57,187 nt of DNA from a bacterium (GCA_011388275.1 DSAB01000005.1:1-57187); one strand, 5' to 3'; positions 1-8,688 are shown, counted from the first letter of the stretch. Numbers and translations are program-made. The notes: generated from the letters alone by a model not told the origin.

Positions 1-1149
1 CTGCGCCAAATGCCGCATCATGTCCGCGGTTTCTTCGCCGGCCCAATCGGAAGCCAGTTGAATGAACGGTGTTTTCAATCCGCGGCGCGCCCACTCCTGC
101 AAGGCAAAAAGCTCCTCGTTGCAGCAAAAAGGGCTGGCCCATACTTCCCATGGGCCGTCCGATGAGCGCATGGCCTGCGCCGCCCGGTCCAGAGCGTCGT
201 CCCATCCGGTTTCCACCCAGCGTTCCCCCTCCCTGACCAGGGGTTGAAATACGCGCCTGCGGTCCGTCAGCAGACGCAGTGTTCCGAAACGGCCCCGTAC
301 GCACAACTGTCCCCGGGCCGGTAAAACTCCATGGGAACGAACGGCCACGGGTCCTTTTTCACCCTTCCAAACTGTCATTTCACAGCCGGCTGAACACAGT
401 CCGCACACAGTTTTCAGAGTCGATTCAGCGGGACCTTCCCATTTGCTTTCCTTGTCATACAGGGCTCCTGTGGGACAGACATCCACGCAGGCTCCGCAAA
501 ACTCACATCCCGTTTCCAGGTGGGAAAGTTCAAAAGGCGTGGTAACCGCCATGCGGGAGCCCCTGTATCCGAATGTCAGAGTTCCGTTCAAACGGATCTC
601 CTGGCATTGACGCACGCAGCGCCCGCACAGTATGCACAGGTTATAATCCCGGTCGAAGAACGGATCCTTCTGTTCCACAGGCCGATTCCGGTAATCCACG
701 GGAAATGGCACGGATTCAAGGCCGATCTCTCGGGCCAGAGCCTGAAGCTCACAGCTTCCATTCTTCGGACAGTTCTGACAGCCGGTCACCACGCCGGATT
801 TCCGTATAGTCTTTTGATAATCGTCGCAATCGGTTCGATGATCGCACACCAGGCAGGTGTAGGGATGTTCCGAAAGCGTCAACTCCAGAACATGACGGCG
901 CAGCCCGTTCAGCTCTTTCGACCGTGTCTTGACGACCATGCCTTCGACCGCGGGCGTCGTGCAAGATGGAGGAAATCCCCTCATTCCTTCGATCTCGACC
1001 AGGCACAAGCGGCAGCCGCCGGATGCCGGAAGGCCTGGCTGCCGGCACAGAGTGGGTATTCGTATTCCGGCCTTCTCGGCCGCCTCGAGAACTGTCATGC
1101 CGCGCCGGGCCGTAACAGATTGACCGTCTATAACCAATCGAATCGACAT
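1..1149 (-). CDS. NuoG / formate-dehydrogenase-like Fe-S and molybdopterin-family subunit (3' part outside window)
   Basis: Only the first 383 residues are in the window; the gene runs off the left edge. The N-terminus is a plant-type [2Fe-2S] domain (Cys35, 46, 49, 63). Next comes the His-x3-Cys-x2-Cys-x5-Cys signature of the NuoG N-terminal cluster from His95, then an extra CxxC-x5-C motif. Two ferredoxin-type [4Fe-4S] motifs follow (about residues 170-230), then CGLCSAGC and LCVRGRFG, which open a molybdopterin-oxidoreductase domain. This is the architecture of NuoG and of NAD-linked formate dehydrogenase alpha subunits; the missing C-terminus would tell them apart. It starts 9 nt after the NuoF-like gene and so completes a NuoE-F-G diaphorase set, expected to pass electrons between NAD(P)H and ferredoxin, formate or another partner in the cytoplasm. 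The call rests on motifs seen; the substrate is inferred. Confidence 0.85.
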   Translation of the reverse strand, partial: MSIRLVIDGQSVTARRGMTVLEAAEKAGIRIPTLCRQPGLPASGGCRLCLVEIEGMRGFPPSCTTPAVEGMVVKTRSKELNGLRRHVLELTLSEHPYTCLVCDHRTDCDDYQKTIRKSGVVTGCQNCPKNGSCELQALAREIGLESVPFPVDYRNRPVEQKDPFFDRDYNLCILCGRCVRQCQEIRLNGTLTFGYRGSRMAVTTPFELSHLETGCEFCGACVDVCPTGALYDKESKWEGPAESTLKTVCGLCSAGCEMTVWKGEKGPVAVRSHGVLPARGQLCVRGRFGTLRLLTDRRRVFQPLVREGERWVETGWDDALDRAAQAMRSSDGPWEVWASPFCCNEELFALQEWARRGLKTPFIQLASDWAGEETADMMRHLAQ

Positions 1150-1158
1150 GTATTTTCC

Positions 1159-2925
1159 TTATTGTATGATAATAGCATCAAATCGGCATTGCTCGACACA
1201 GGCCCCGCATCGCGTGCAGCGTTCGGTGTTTATTTCATGGACGGACTTGGGTGACCCGGAAACCGCTCCCACAGGACACACCGATCGGCATAGTCCGCAT
1301 CCCGTGCAGCGTTCTGCGTCCACAGACAGAGTGATGAGCGCTTTGCACACGCCCGCAGGACACTTCTTATCCATGATATGGCTTTCGAATTCCTCTTTGA
1401 AATATCGAAGAGCCGTCAATACCGGATTGGGCGCTGTCTGCCCCAGACCGCACAGGGATCCGTCCTGAATGGTCTTTGCCAAAGATTCCAGCTGTTTCAG
1501 GTCTTCCAGCTGTCCCAGCCCCAGAGTAAAAGCCGTGAGCATCTCCTCCATCCGTTTCAGTCCGACACGGCAGGGAGTGCATTTTCCGCAGGACTCTTCC
1601 ACCAGAAAGCGTACAAAATAGAGAGCCAGATCCACCATGCAGGTGGTTTCATCCATCACGATGAGTCCGCCGGACCCCATGATGGCGCCGGCCTGTGTGA
1701 GCGCCTCGTAGTCCACGGGCAGATCGGCCATGGATGCCGGAATGCATCCTCCGGAAGGCCCTCCGGTCTGAACCGCCTTGAACTTTCTCCCGTCCGGCAC
1801 GCCTCCGCCGATCTCTTCCACAACCGTCCTCAGAGGAATTCCCATGGGCACTTCCACCAGGCCCGAACGGCACACTTTTCCCACGAGAGAGAAAACCTTG
1901 GTCCCCTTACTGGTGTCTGTACCCAAAGACGCAAACCACGCGCTGCCGTTTCTCAGAATGGGCGCCACATTCGCCCATGTTTCCACATTGTTGATGTTGG
2001 TCGGCCGGCCCCACAAACCCTTCTCCGAAGGATATGGAGGCCGCGGCCTGGGTCGCCCCACTTTGCCTTCGATGGAAGCCATGAGCGCGGTCTCTTCACC
2101 GCAGACAAAGGCACCGCCTCCCCGCACCACTTCCAGATCGAAATTCAGATCCGTACCGAGAATATTCGCCCCCAGCAAACCAAAACCGCGGGCCGCTTCT
2201 ATGGCACGCTGAATGCGTTCTACGGCCAGGGGATACTCATCCCGCACATAAACATAGCCCCTGGACGCCCCGATGGCCCGGGCACCGATAATCATGCCTT
2301 CAATAACCGCGTGAGGATCTCCCTCCAGAATGGACCGGTCCATGTAGGCGCCCGGGTCTCCTTCGTCCGCGTTGCAGACCAGATAACGGGGTGTGGTTCG
2401 GGAACGCCGGCACAGTTCCCATTTCACACCTGTCGGGAATCCGGCTCCTCCCCGGCCTCGAAGACCCGCCGCCTTTATGGTTTCAATGATTCTGCCGGGA
2501 GACATGGCCAGGGCCCGCGCCAGGCCGTCGTATCCTTCGGCGGCCATGTAATCTTCGATCCGGTCGGGATCGATGCGCCCCCGGTTCTTCAGAACCACCA
2601 GCCTCTGATGCCGGAAAAAGGGATGATCCGCCAGGCGCGGCAGCTCCGCATCCTGTTCCGGTATCCGCCAGGATTCGAGAACAGCGGGATCGAATCCGCT
2701 GCCGGCCCATCGGCGCACCTTCTCCACGGTCATGGGACCCGTCAGGAAGCCTTCAGGATCGATACGCAGAACAGGCGCTGCCTGGCAATTCCCCGAGCAG
2801 CTCGTTCGCGTGACTTTCAAAACATTCCGGGAGGCCAGTTTCAGAAGCTCCTTTTCCACTTCACGGGCGCCCCGGGCGACACATTCCGTGCCGAAACAAA
2901 CGGAAACCATCCTTATCCCTTTCAC
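1159..2925 (-). CDS. NuoF/HndC-like NAD(P)H-binding diaphorase subunit
   Basis: The 588-residue protein has four parts: an N-terminal thioredoxin-like [2Fe-2S] domain (Cys in CFGTEC and SCSGNC), the FMN/NADH-binding NuoF core with GRGGAGFPTG near residue 155, the [4Fe-4S] motif ESCGKCTPCR, and a C-terminal 2x[4Fe-4S] ferredoxin (CTGCGLCRSVCP and CTRCGACVEQC). This fused form is typical of HndC/HydB-type subunits of soluble NAD(P)-linked hydrogenases and bifurcating enzymes rather than of respiratory complex I. The start is GTG at 2925, behind AAGGAG and overlapping the NuoE stop (GTGA); an ATG lies 15 nt inside. Expected role: entry or exit of NAD(P)H electrons in a cytoplasmic complex with the flanking NuoE- and NuoG-like subunits. 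Confidence 0.93.
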   Translation of the reverse strand: MKGIRMVSVCFGTECVARGAREVEKELLKLASRNVLKVTRTSCSGNCQAAPVLRIDPEGFLTGPMTVEKVRRWAGSGFDPAVLESWRIPEQDAELPRLADHPFFRHQRLVVLKNRGRIDPDRIEDYMAAEGYDGLARALAMSPGRIIETIKAAGLRGRGGAGFPTGVKWELCRRSRTTPRYLVCNADEGDPGAYMDRSILEGDPHAVIEGMIIGARAIGASRGYVYVRDEYPLAVERIQRAIEAARGFGLLGANILGTDLNFDLEVVRGGGAFVCGEETALMASIEGKVGRPRPRPPYPSEKGLWGRPTNINNVETWANVAPILRNGSAWFASLGTDTSKGTKVFSLVGKVCRSGLVEVPMGIPLRTVVEEIGGGVPDGRKFKAVQTGGPSGGCIPASMADLPVDYEALTQAGAIMGSGGLIVMDETTCMVDLALYFVRFLVEESCGKCTPCRVGLKRMEEMLTAFTLGLGQLEDLKQLESLAKTIQDGSLCGLGQTAPNPVLTALRYFKEEFESHIMDKKCPAGVCKALITLSVDAERCTGCGLCRSVCPVGAVSGSPKSVHEINTERCTRCGACVEQCRFDAIIIQ

Positions 2926-3446
2926 CTGGCGCTCCTTTCCGGGATCAACGCGCGGACCATTTGGATGCTCTTCTTCTGATTCATCTTTCCGTAAAAGGTT
3001 TCGTCACGTACAATCACGGGCGCGAGGCCGCAGCATCCCACGCATCGGACCTCCTGCAGAGTCACGGCTCCGTCTCCGGTTGTTTCCCCGGTTTCGACAT
3101 CCAGCTCCTCTTTCAGCGAGTCCAGAATGCGCTGCCCTCCGCGTACATGGCACGCCGTGCCCATGCAGACCTGGACAATATGCCTGCCCCTCGGACTCAG
3201 GCTGAACGATTTGTAAAAAGTCGCCAGGGAAAAAACACGGGACAGCGAAACCCCGACGCGATCCGCGATCTCACGCAGAGCCGATTCCGAAAGATATCCA
3301 TCAGTTTTTTGAACATCCTGCAGCATGGTGATCAGTTTTTCTTCCCTGTTTTTATAACGCTCCACAATATTTTGAACCGATGTCAAATCTGCCTCCTTTT
3401 GGCCGGCGTGGTCGACTGCATTCTGTTCGCAGGTCGAACAGAACAT
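2922..3446 (-). CDS. NuoE/HndA-like [2Fe-2S] subunit
   Basis: A 174-residue thioredoxin-fold protein with the NuoE ligand set: VCMGTAC near residue 100 and RCVGCCGLAP near residue 140. The helical N-terminal part (LQDVQKTDGYLSE) is also typical. The ATG at 3446 has AAGGGAA about 9 nt upstream and avoids the overlap with the preceding protease gene that a longer reading would need. The first residues, MFCSTCEQ, carry an extra CxxC that ordinary NuoE proteins lack and that resembles the N-terminus of hybrid-cluster proteins. It is the first gene of the NuoE-F-G set, about 20 nt after the hydrogenase maturation protease, and is translationally coupled to the NuoF-like gene. Confidence 0.92.
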   Translation of the reverse strand: MFCSTCEQNAVDHAGQKEADLTSVQNIVERYKNREEKLITMLQDVQKTDGYLSESALREIADRVGVSLSRVFSLATFYKSFSLSPRGRHIVQVCMGTACHVRGGQRILDSLKEELDVETGETTGDGAVTLQEVRCVGCCGLAPVIVRDETFYGKMNQKKSIQMVRALIPERSAR

Positions 3447-3465
3447 GGACGGTTCCCTTGAAGAT

Positions 3466-3939
3466 CTATTCCTGCCGCTGCGGACCGAACTGATCATTCA
3501 AAATACGCCGTGCCAGCGCGGGTATGCGCCGCGCAATTTCCGGCGTGCACGATTCTCCGAAAGTCATGATTTCCTGAACTTCCACGCCGTAGATAATGAT
3601 TTCCGACGGAAGGTCCATTCCTGTTCGGCGTCCCAGCTCCAGGGCCTCATTCATGCCAATCTGATGACGCACCATGGCTGAACCATGAGGAAAATCTTCG
3701 GGCGTCAGCGTGATCAGTGATCCGATTTTATGGCGTCCCGTGATAATCGCATCGATGATGACCACCTTGCGATAGCCGTTCATCAGCTGAATCAGCTCCA
3801 GGCCACCCACAGCGGCTTCCGCTATATCGGCATTCCGAACCTTCGCCTTCAGAATGCGGACCAGCTCGATGCCTACCCGGTCATCCGTCAGAATCTCATT
3901 GCCCAGTCCGATGATCAGGGTGTCGTTCTTGACCGTCAT
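3466..3939 (-). CDS. [NiFe] hydrogenase maturation endopeptidase (HyaD/HycI family)
   Basis: A 157-residue protein starting with GLGNEILTDDRVG, the family signature. The three metal-coordinating acidic/His positions of HybD/HycI are visible: Glu in GNE, Asp in VVIIDA and His in MVRHQIG. These proteases clip the C-terminal peptide from [NiFe] large subunits after nickel insertion. The only large subunit in this window that keeps such a peptide is the MvhA-like protein at 25869-27329, so that is the likely substrate. The sensor-type large subunit near 41 kb lacks the peptide and would not need it. The gene sits between fumarase beta and NuoE in the same direction. Confidence 0.93.
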   Translation of the reverse strand: MTVKNDTLIIGLGNEILTDDRVGIELVRILKAKVRNADIAEAAVGGLELIQLMNGYRKVVIIDAIITGRHKIGSLITLTPEDFPHGSAMVRHQIGMNEALELGRRTGMDLPSEIIIYGVEVQEIMTFGESCTPEIARRIPALARRILNDQFGPQRQE

Positions 3940-3969
3940 GGAATCGATTCCGAAGCCGTGTGAATCCGT

Positions 3970-4527
3970 TCAGTCACGACGATAGGTTTCCATGCCTTCT
4001 TTATACAGATCTCCGCCGTGACAATCGTTGACAACCACAGCCGGAAAGTCTTTGACCTCCAGACGGCGTATCGCTTCCGGTCCCAGATCCTCGAAAGCCA
4101 CCACTTCCGCGTTTTTCACACTTTTGGCCATGAGAGCCGCCGCTCCGCCGATGGCGCCGAAATAAACGGCTTTGTACTGTTGAAGGGCTTCGATCACTTC
4201 ACTGGACCGGTTTCCCTTCCCGATCATGCCCTTGAGTCCGCGGGCAATAAGCCGGGGGGCGTACGGGTCCATCCGGTAACTGGTGGTGGGACCGATGGAA
4301 CCGATGGGATGACCCGGTTTGGCCGGCGCCGGACCCGCGTAATAGATGATCTGCCCTGTCAAATCCACGGGCAGCTGTTCACCGCGGTCGAGCGCATCCA
4401 ACAACCTTTTATGAGCCGAGTCCCGACCGGTATAGACCACACCGGAAATGAGGACAGCGTCGCCAATACGGAGATCTTCGATGGCCTCATCCGAGAGGGG
4501 AACGGTAATCGATTTGGGTTTGGGCAT
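3970..4527 (-). CDS. Class I fumarate hydratase, beta subunit
   Basis: This 185-residue protein matches the C-terminal (beta, TtdB/FumA-C) domain of iron-sulfur fumarases: LRIGDAVLISGVVYTGRDSAHKR near the N-terminus, YYAGPAPAKPG, and the GPTTSYRMDPY segment. With the alpha subunit just upstream (10 nt gap) it forms the oxygen-sensitive [4Fe-4S] enzyme that interconverts fumarate and malate. The L-tartrate dehydratase beta subunit is a close relative. Fumarase is favoured because the array also carries succinyl-CoA synthetase and a fumarate-reductase-like flavoprotein. Confidence 0.92.
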   Translation of the reverse strand: MPKPKSITVPLSDEAIEDLRIGDAVLISGVVYTGRDSAHKRLLDALDRGEQLPVDLTGQIIYYAGPAPAKPGHPIGSIGPTTSYRMDPYAPRLIARGLKGMIGKGNRSSEVIEALQQYKAVYFGAIGGAAALMAKSVKNAEVVAFEDLGPEAIRRLEVKDFPAVVVNDCHGGDLYKEGMETYRRD

Positions 4528-4537
4528 GGAACCCTCC

Positions 4538-5380
4538 TTAAAGAATCACTTCACGGTGCCTGGACACGTGACATTGCATGTTGACGGAAACGGGAAAACT
4601 GGCGATATGGCAGGGATGCACCTCGATGTGAACATCCAGGGCCGTACAGCGGCCTCCGAATCCCTGCGGGCCGATGCCCAGCCGATTGATCATGTCCAGC
4701 AGTTCTTCTTCCAAAGCGGCGTAGTAGGGATCGGAATGCCTGGAGCCGACCGGACGCAGCAGCGCCCGCTTGGCGATTTGAGCGCATTTTTCAAAAGTGC
4801 CGCCGATCCCCACTCCCACGATCACCGGCGGACAGGGATTGGCGCCGGAACGTCTTACCCGGTCAACCACGAAAGATTTGACGCCTTCGATACCCGCGGC
4901 AGGGGCCATCATTTTGACTTCGCTCATGTTTTCGCTCCCTCCCCCCTTGGGAGCCAAAATCACTCTTACTTTTTCGCCGGGGACGATATCCGTATGAATC
5001 ACCGCCGGTGTGTTGTCTCCCGTATTCTTTCTCTCGATTGGATCGCTCACGATCGATTTGCGGAGATAGCCCTCCTGATAACCCTGCCGCACTCCTTCAT
5101 GGATGGCTTCCTGAAAATCTCCTCCGGTAAAATGCACGTCCTGACCGACCTCCACGAATACCACGGCGAATCCCGTGTCCTGACAGAGCGGAACCCTCTC
5201 TTTGCCGGCAATCGCGGCGTTCTCCAGAATTTTATCGAGCACTTCCCTGCCTGTCGGCGACTCTTCCTTCTCCTTCCATGTTCGAAGGCTCTGTATTACA
5301 TCGTCACCCAGATCGTAATTGGCTTCCATACAGAGGGTCTTGACGGCATCGGTCAGTACCGAAACATTCAGTGTTCTCAT
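4538..5380 (-). CDS. Class I fumarate hydratase, alpha subunit
   Basis: A 280-residue protein of the alpha (N-terminal FumA) type. It has PLCQDTGFAVVFVEVG with a cluster cysteine, GVGIGGTFEKC with a second, and GIGPQGFGGRCTALDV with the third region. The ATG at 5380 (MRTLNVSV) is preferred over a longer reading because AGAAGGAGA lies 7 nt upstream. It acts in the cytoplasm with the beta subunit to interconvert fumarate and malate, linking the malate dehydrogenases and malic enzyme elsewhere in the window to the fumarate/succinate step encoded in this array. Confidence 0.93.
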   Translation of the reverse strand: MRTLNVSVLTDAVKTLCMEANYDLGDDVIQSLRTWKEKEESPTGREVLDKILENAAIAGKERVPLCQDTGFAVVFVEVGQDVHFTGGDFQEAIHEGVRQGYQEGYLRKSIVSDPIERKNTGDNTPAVIHTDIVPGEKVRVILAPKGGGSENMSEVKMMAPAAGIEGVKSFVVDRVRRSGANPCPPVIVGVGIGGTFEKCAQIAKRALLRPVGSRHSDPYYAALEEELLDMINRLGIGPQGFGGRCTALDVHIEVHPCHIASFPVSVNMQCHVSRHREVIL

Positions 5381-5458
5381 CAGCGGTCTCCTTCTGATCA
5401 GAGTTTCAGCACCCGTGAACACCCGCAGACTTCGCGCTGTCCATTCAACAGGAACCCC

Positions 5459-6115
5459 TCAGGCCCATTTCAGAACCTGAAGCACCAGCGCCTCTATGCC
5501 TTTGGAAATATCCGCGACAGTCGGTCCCAGCATGTAAGCCGGAGTCGACACAATGTGATTTTCCTCATCCACGATCACCTGATCAACCGCGGCTTTCCGA
5601 TGATTCGCTCCCCACGATTCGAGATCGGCTGCTGTTGCCTCGTCATGGCCCACAGTGAGAACCGGATGCATACCTGTGTCACGAAGAGCCAAAGCCACGA
5701 CCACGGGAGCGATACACATGGCGCCAATAGGTTTCTTTGCCCCGGCAATTTCCTGAATCAGATTTTTGACACCGGTGTGTATCGTGGCCTCGCGTCCCTG
5801 AAACGCGTAGGTGCACAGCACCTTGGCCGCGCCGAACCCTCCCGGAATGATCAGACCGTCAAGATCTGCGGCGGAGATCTCCTCCAGCGGCTTGATATGG
5901 CCGCGTGAGATACGGGCCGATTCCTGAATGATATCCCGCCTCTCTTCCGTGTCTTCACAGCTCTGATGGTTGACGACCTGAAGAGAACCGGAAGGAGCCG
6001 TGCACAAGGGTTGGCCGCCATGACGGTGCAAATGAAGCAGGGTCAGTGTGGCTTCATGAATTTCGCTGCCGTCATACACTCCGGCACCGGACAGCAATAC
6101 ACCAATATTTTTCAT
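5459..6115 (-). CDS. DJ-1/PfpI-superfamily protein, ElbB-like
   Basis: A 218-residue protein with the ElbB (isoprenoid biosynthesis glyoxalase) layout: KNIGVLLSGAGVYDGSEIHEA at the N-terminus, GLIIPGGFGAAKVLC in the middle and the nucleophile-elbow cysteine in GAMCIAP. ElbB has weak glyoxalase activity and its cellular role is unsettled. The ATG at 6115 is chosen because the family begins at MKNIG and a GGAAGGGGG site precedes it. Why it lies between the GlcD/MvhD-like module and fumarase is unclear; detoxifying glyoxal by-products of 2-hydroxy-acid metabolism is only a guess. Confidence 0.88.
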   Translation of the reverse strand: MKNIGVLLSGAGVYDGSEIHEATLTLLHLHRHGGQPLCTAPSGSLQVVNHQSCEDTEERRDIIQESARISRGHIKPLEEISAADLDGLIIPGGFGAAKVLCTYAFQGREATIHTGVKNLIQEIAGAKKPIGAMCIAPVVVALALRDTGMHPVLTVGHDEATAADLESWGANHRKAAVDQVIVDEENHIVSTPAYMLGPTVADISKGIEALVLQVLKWA

Positions 6116-6281
6116 GGTAAAGATCCCCCTTCCTGAATGTGTGATCAATTTAAAAATCGGTGCACAGGATTGCAAGAAAAAATCTTCGGTTTCCTTAAAA
6201 AAAAACGTTCCGCCCTTTACGAAAGGCTGAAAAAGCGGAACGTTCTCCCTCCCAAAATAAATCTCATCGGACAAGCATGGG

Positions 6282-6689
6282 TCATCCGGCCGCCACAGGT
6301 ATGGAAACAGGTCCCAGATTCTTTATTTCATCCATGAAGCTCTTGATGGCCCCGTTGAGCTTGTCGCTTTCCCCTTTATCCACCCACTCCAGCTTCAGCC
6401 GCTGAGCCTCCAGGCCGAGCTGGGGAAGCATGGATTTCAACAGGACCACACGCGCCCAGGTCTTGTAATTCCCGTCGTGTTCACACTTGTCCACCGGACA
6501 GGCCGATATCAGGACCCCCCACGCTCCGTTCTGAAAGGCTTCGAGGACCAATTCCGGTGAAACACGGCCCGAGCACATACTGACCAGCATTTTATGATCC
6601 GACAAAACCGGTTCCTCTGCCATGCGTGAAAGATGAAGTCCTGGATACGTGGACCAGTTGCAGTAGAATATAACGGCTTTTGGATTCAT
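6282..6689 (-). CDS. Divergent MvhD-family (hydrogenase delta) protein
   Basis: This 135-residue protein is clearly related to MvhD, the small [2Fe-2S] subunit that joins a partner enzyme to HdrA. It keeps VSMCSGRV, the CPVDKCEHDGNYK version of the CHxGDCHYxxGN motif, and the RLxLEWV segment. The N-terminal cysteine motif is degraded: the canonical paralogue at 18317-18757 has Cys8, Cys11 and Cys14, but here only one Cys remains (FYCNWSTY). The cluster may be lost or ligated differently. It overlaps the upstream Fe-S gene by 4 nt, so it belongs with the GlcD-type dehydrogenase module rather than with HdrA. Confidence 0.85.
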   Translation of the reverse strand: MNPKAVIFYCNWSTYPGLHLSRMAEEPVLSDHKMLVSMCSGRVSPELVLEAFQNGAWGVLISACPVDKCEHDGNYKTWARVVLLKSMLPQLGLEAQRLKLEWVDKGESDKLNGAIKSFMDEIKNLGPVSIPVAAG

Positions 6690-7249
6690 GAGGATACTCC
6701 TTCGAGAAACTGTTTGACAGATTCACGCAGCTCTTTCTGGCTGAGCCCGTAGCCTTCACGGCTGTAAGCCGCGCCCGAAGGACAGGCGGCCACACAGGTT
6801 CCGCAGCTCTGACACTTGACGCGGTCAACGACGATTTCATCCTTCTCCGCGTCATAGACACGGGCTTCATGTTTGCACGCCAGAATGCAGATTCGGCACC
6901 GCGAGCACTTGTCGGGATCCGTGCGGGAAACGGTGCCGAGCGCCTTGAATCCCGCGTCCACGAAATCGGCCTTGGCGTCCGTAAACAGTTCGGTTACTTT
7001 CACTTTGGCCGAACAGGCGGCGTCACAGCGTTTGCACATGTAACATTCAAAGATCTTTTCCGCGGTTTCTTCGGAAGGATTCAGATAACCGTTCATCATT
7101 CCATGCAGCATGATCAGTTTGCCGCGGGGAGTATCCGATTCCCATCCCGTCACCTTGAATATATGACAGAATTCGAAACAGTAACCGCATCGAATGCAGA
7201 CATGCAGTTTGTCCTGCCACTTTTTCATTCGATTGAATTCCATTGGCAT
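6686..7249 (-). CDS. Multi-cluster Fe-S protein: GlcF/LutA-like N-half plus ferredoxin domain
   Basis: A 187-residue protein. Its N-terminal half carries CIRCGYCFEFC and CYMCKRCDAAC, as in the dicluster domain of GlcF, LutA and HdrD. Instead of the usual C-terminal CCG domains it continues into a bacterial ferredoxin-like domain (CSRCRICILAC, CQSCGTCVAACPSGAA) that resembles the tail of HdrA. The protein is therefore a wire rather than a heterodisulfide-type catalytic unit. It lies between the GlcD-type flavoprotein (8 nt upstream) and the divergent MvhD (4-nt overlap). The expected path is FAD of GlcD, then these clusters, then MvhD-like. An in-frame ATG at 7243 is an alternative start with better ribosome-site spacing. 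Confidence 0.85.
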   Translation of the reverse strand: MPMEFNRMKKWQDKLHVCIRCGYCFEFCHIFKVTGWESDTPRGKLIMLHGMMNGYLNPSEETAEKIFECYMCKRCDAACSAKVKVTELFTDAKADFVDAGFKALGTVSRTDPDKCSRCRICILACKHEARVYDAEKDEIVVDRVKCQSCGTCVAACPSGAAYSREGYGLSQKELRESVKQFLEGVSS

Positions 7250-7257
7250 TCCCTTTC

Positions 7258-8688
7258 CTAATTCACCTGATAACGGAGACGGGTGGCTTTCACCCAGTCA
7301 TCGGGAGCATCCTGAAGCTTGCCCGGATTCAATATGTTGTTGGGATCCAGTGCTTTCTTGATGGCATGCATATACGGCAGCGAGGCGGCCTTCTCGATTT
7401 TAAAGGCCGGAGCCTTCGACAGTCCGATACCGTGCTCAGCCGATGTGGTTCCTCCGACGGAATTGACGTATTCATACAGTTCGGCCACGGCATTCCTGGC
7501 ATCCTCCCATTGATCCTGCCGGTTCGGCTCCATGAGAATCTTGGTATGCATGCATCCGGAACCGCAGTGACCGTACGCAGTCATAATGACATGATTTTTC
7601 TTCGCGATATCGTGAATCTTGCGCGCGGTTTCCGCCATCTTCGAATAGGGTACAGCCATGTCATCGGCCAGAGAGGTGCAGGCCAGCAGTTCCTTGTACA
7701 TGGAAAGAGCCGGAAACAGTTTCTTCCGGCCGGCAAAAAGCCGGGTCCTCTCCTTGGCGTCATAACTCAGTTCGATGCCGGAGCCTTCATGCTTCTCGCA
7801 GACGGCCTTCATCTTTTCGATCTCGAAATCAACGGCTTCCTTGACCATGCCGTCCGCTTCGAACATGAGAATGGCTTCTACATCGGGCAGTCCCATATCC
7901 ATGGTTTTGTTGACAGCCGTGATGGCCACATTATCCATCAGCTCCAGAAGAGAGGGCTGGCAGCCGCTTTCCATGATCTCCGCGATGGCGTCTCCTGCCT
8001 GCTCCAGTTTGTCGAAATTAGCGACTCCCATGCACCGGAATTTAGGCAGGGGTTGAAATTTCAGAGTCGCTTCCACGATGATGCCCAGAGTGCCTTCGGA
8101 TCCGACCATAAGGCGGTCGAGCTGATATCCGGAGGCCTCCACCCGGGTCAGACAGCCCAGATCCACCAAATCACCGTTTGCCATGACCACTTTCATGCCC
8201 AGAACGGAATCGCGCACGGCGCCGTACTTGACGGACCGCACACCGCTGGCGTTGTTCGCAATCTCACCGCCGATGGTCGCCACCCGGCTGGAAGCCGGAG
8301 CCACCGGATAAAACATGCCGTACGGTTTGAGAGCCCGGTTGAGATCGTCATCCACCACGCCGGCTTCCACCCGGCAGTACACATCGGGCAGATTGATCTC
8401 CAGAATTCGGTTCATCCGTTTCATGTCCAGCACGATACCCCCCTTGACGGGCACGGCCTGCCCGGACATGCCCGAGCCGGACCCGCGGGTGACAACCGGT
8501 ATCTTTCCGGCGTTGGCGTACTTCACAATGGCCTGGACCTGCCGGGCGTTCTCGGGACGCACCACGATCCAGGCGGGCGCTTCGTGAACCGATGAATCGG
8601 CCCCATAGACCAGCAACTCGCCGGGATCACTCTTGACATTGTTTTCCCCGACGATATCGATTATTTTTTGAACATTGACTTTTTCCAT
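7258..8688 (-). CDS. FAD-linked 2-hydroxy-acid dehydrogenase (GlcD / D-lactate dehydrogenase family)
   Basis: A 476-residue protein of the vanillyl-alcohol-oxidase FAD fold. It shows PVVTRGSGSGMSGQAVP (FAD pyrophosphate binding), ATIGGEIANNASG, VGSEGTLGII, and the C-terminal YGHCGSGCMHTKI and TTSAEHGIGLSK motifs typical of GlcD and D-lactate dehydrogenases. The ATG at 8688 has GGAAAGGGG upstream. Family members oxidise D-lactate, glycolate or D-2-hydroxyglutarate; the sequence does not fix the substrate. D-lactate is attractive because a LarA-type protein is encoded at 29.7 kb, and 2-hydroxyglutarate because 2-oxoglutarate chemistry is next door. It forms a module with the following Fe-S and MvhD-like genes. 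Confidence 0.92.
   Translation of the reverse strand: MEKVNVQKIIDIVGENNVKSDPGELLVYGADSSVHEAPAWIVVRPENARQVQAIVKYANAGKIPVVTRGSGSGMSGQAVPVKGGIVLDMKRMNRILEINLPDVYCRVEAGVVDDDLNRALKPYGMFYPVAPASSRVATIGGEIANNASGVRSVKYGAVRDSVLGMKVVMANGDLVDLGCLTRVEASGYQLDRLMVGSEGTLGIIVEATLKFQPLPKFRCMGVANFDKLEQAGDAIAEIMESGCQPSLLELMDNVAITAVNKTMDMGLPDVEAILMFEADGMVKEAVDFEIEKMKAVCEKHEGSGIELSYDAKERTRLFAGRKKLFPALSMYKELLACTSLADDMAVPYSKMAETARKIHDIAKKNHVIMTAYGHCGSGCMHTKILMEPNRQDQWEDARNAVAELYEYVNSVGGTTSAEHGIGLSKAPAFKIEKAASLPYMHAIKKALDPNNILNPGKLQDAPDDWVKATRLRYQVN

Noticed and set aside
1378-2979. Plus-strand open frame of 533 codons
   Set aside because: It is the antisense of the NuoF-like gene. Its translation shows no domain, and long antisense frames arise from the codon bias of the real gene.
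4448-5908. Plus-strand open frame of 486 codons
   Set aside because: It crosses the fumarase alpha and ElbB-like genes in antisense; no ribosome site or domain supports it.
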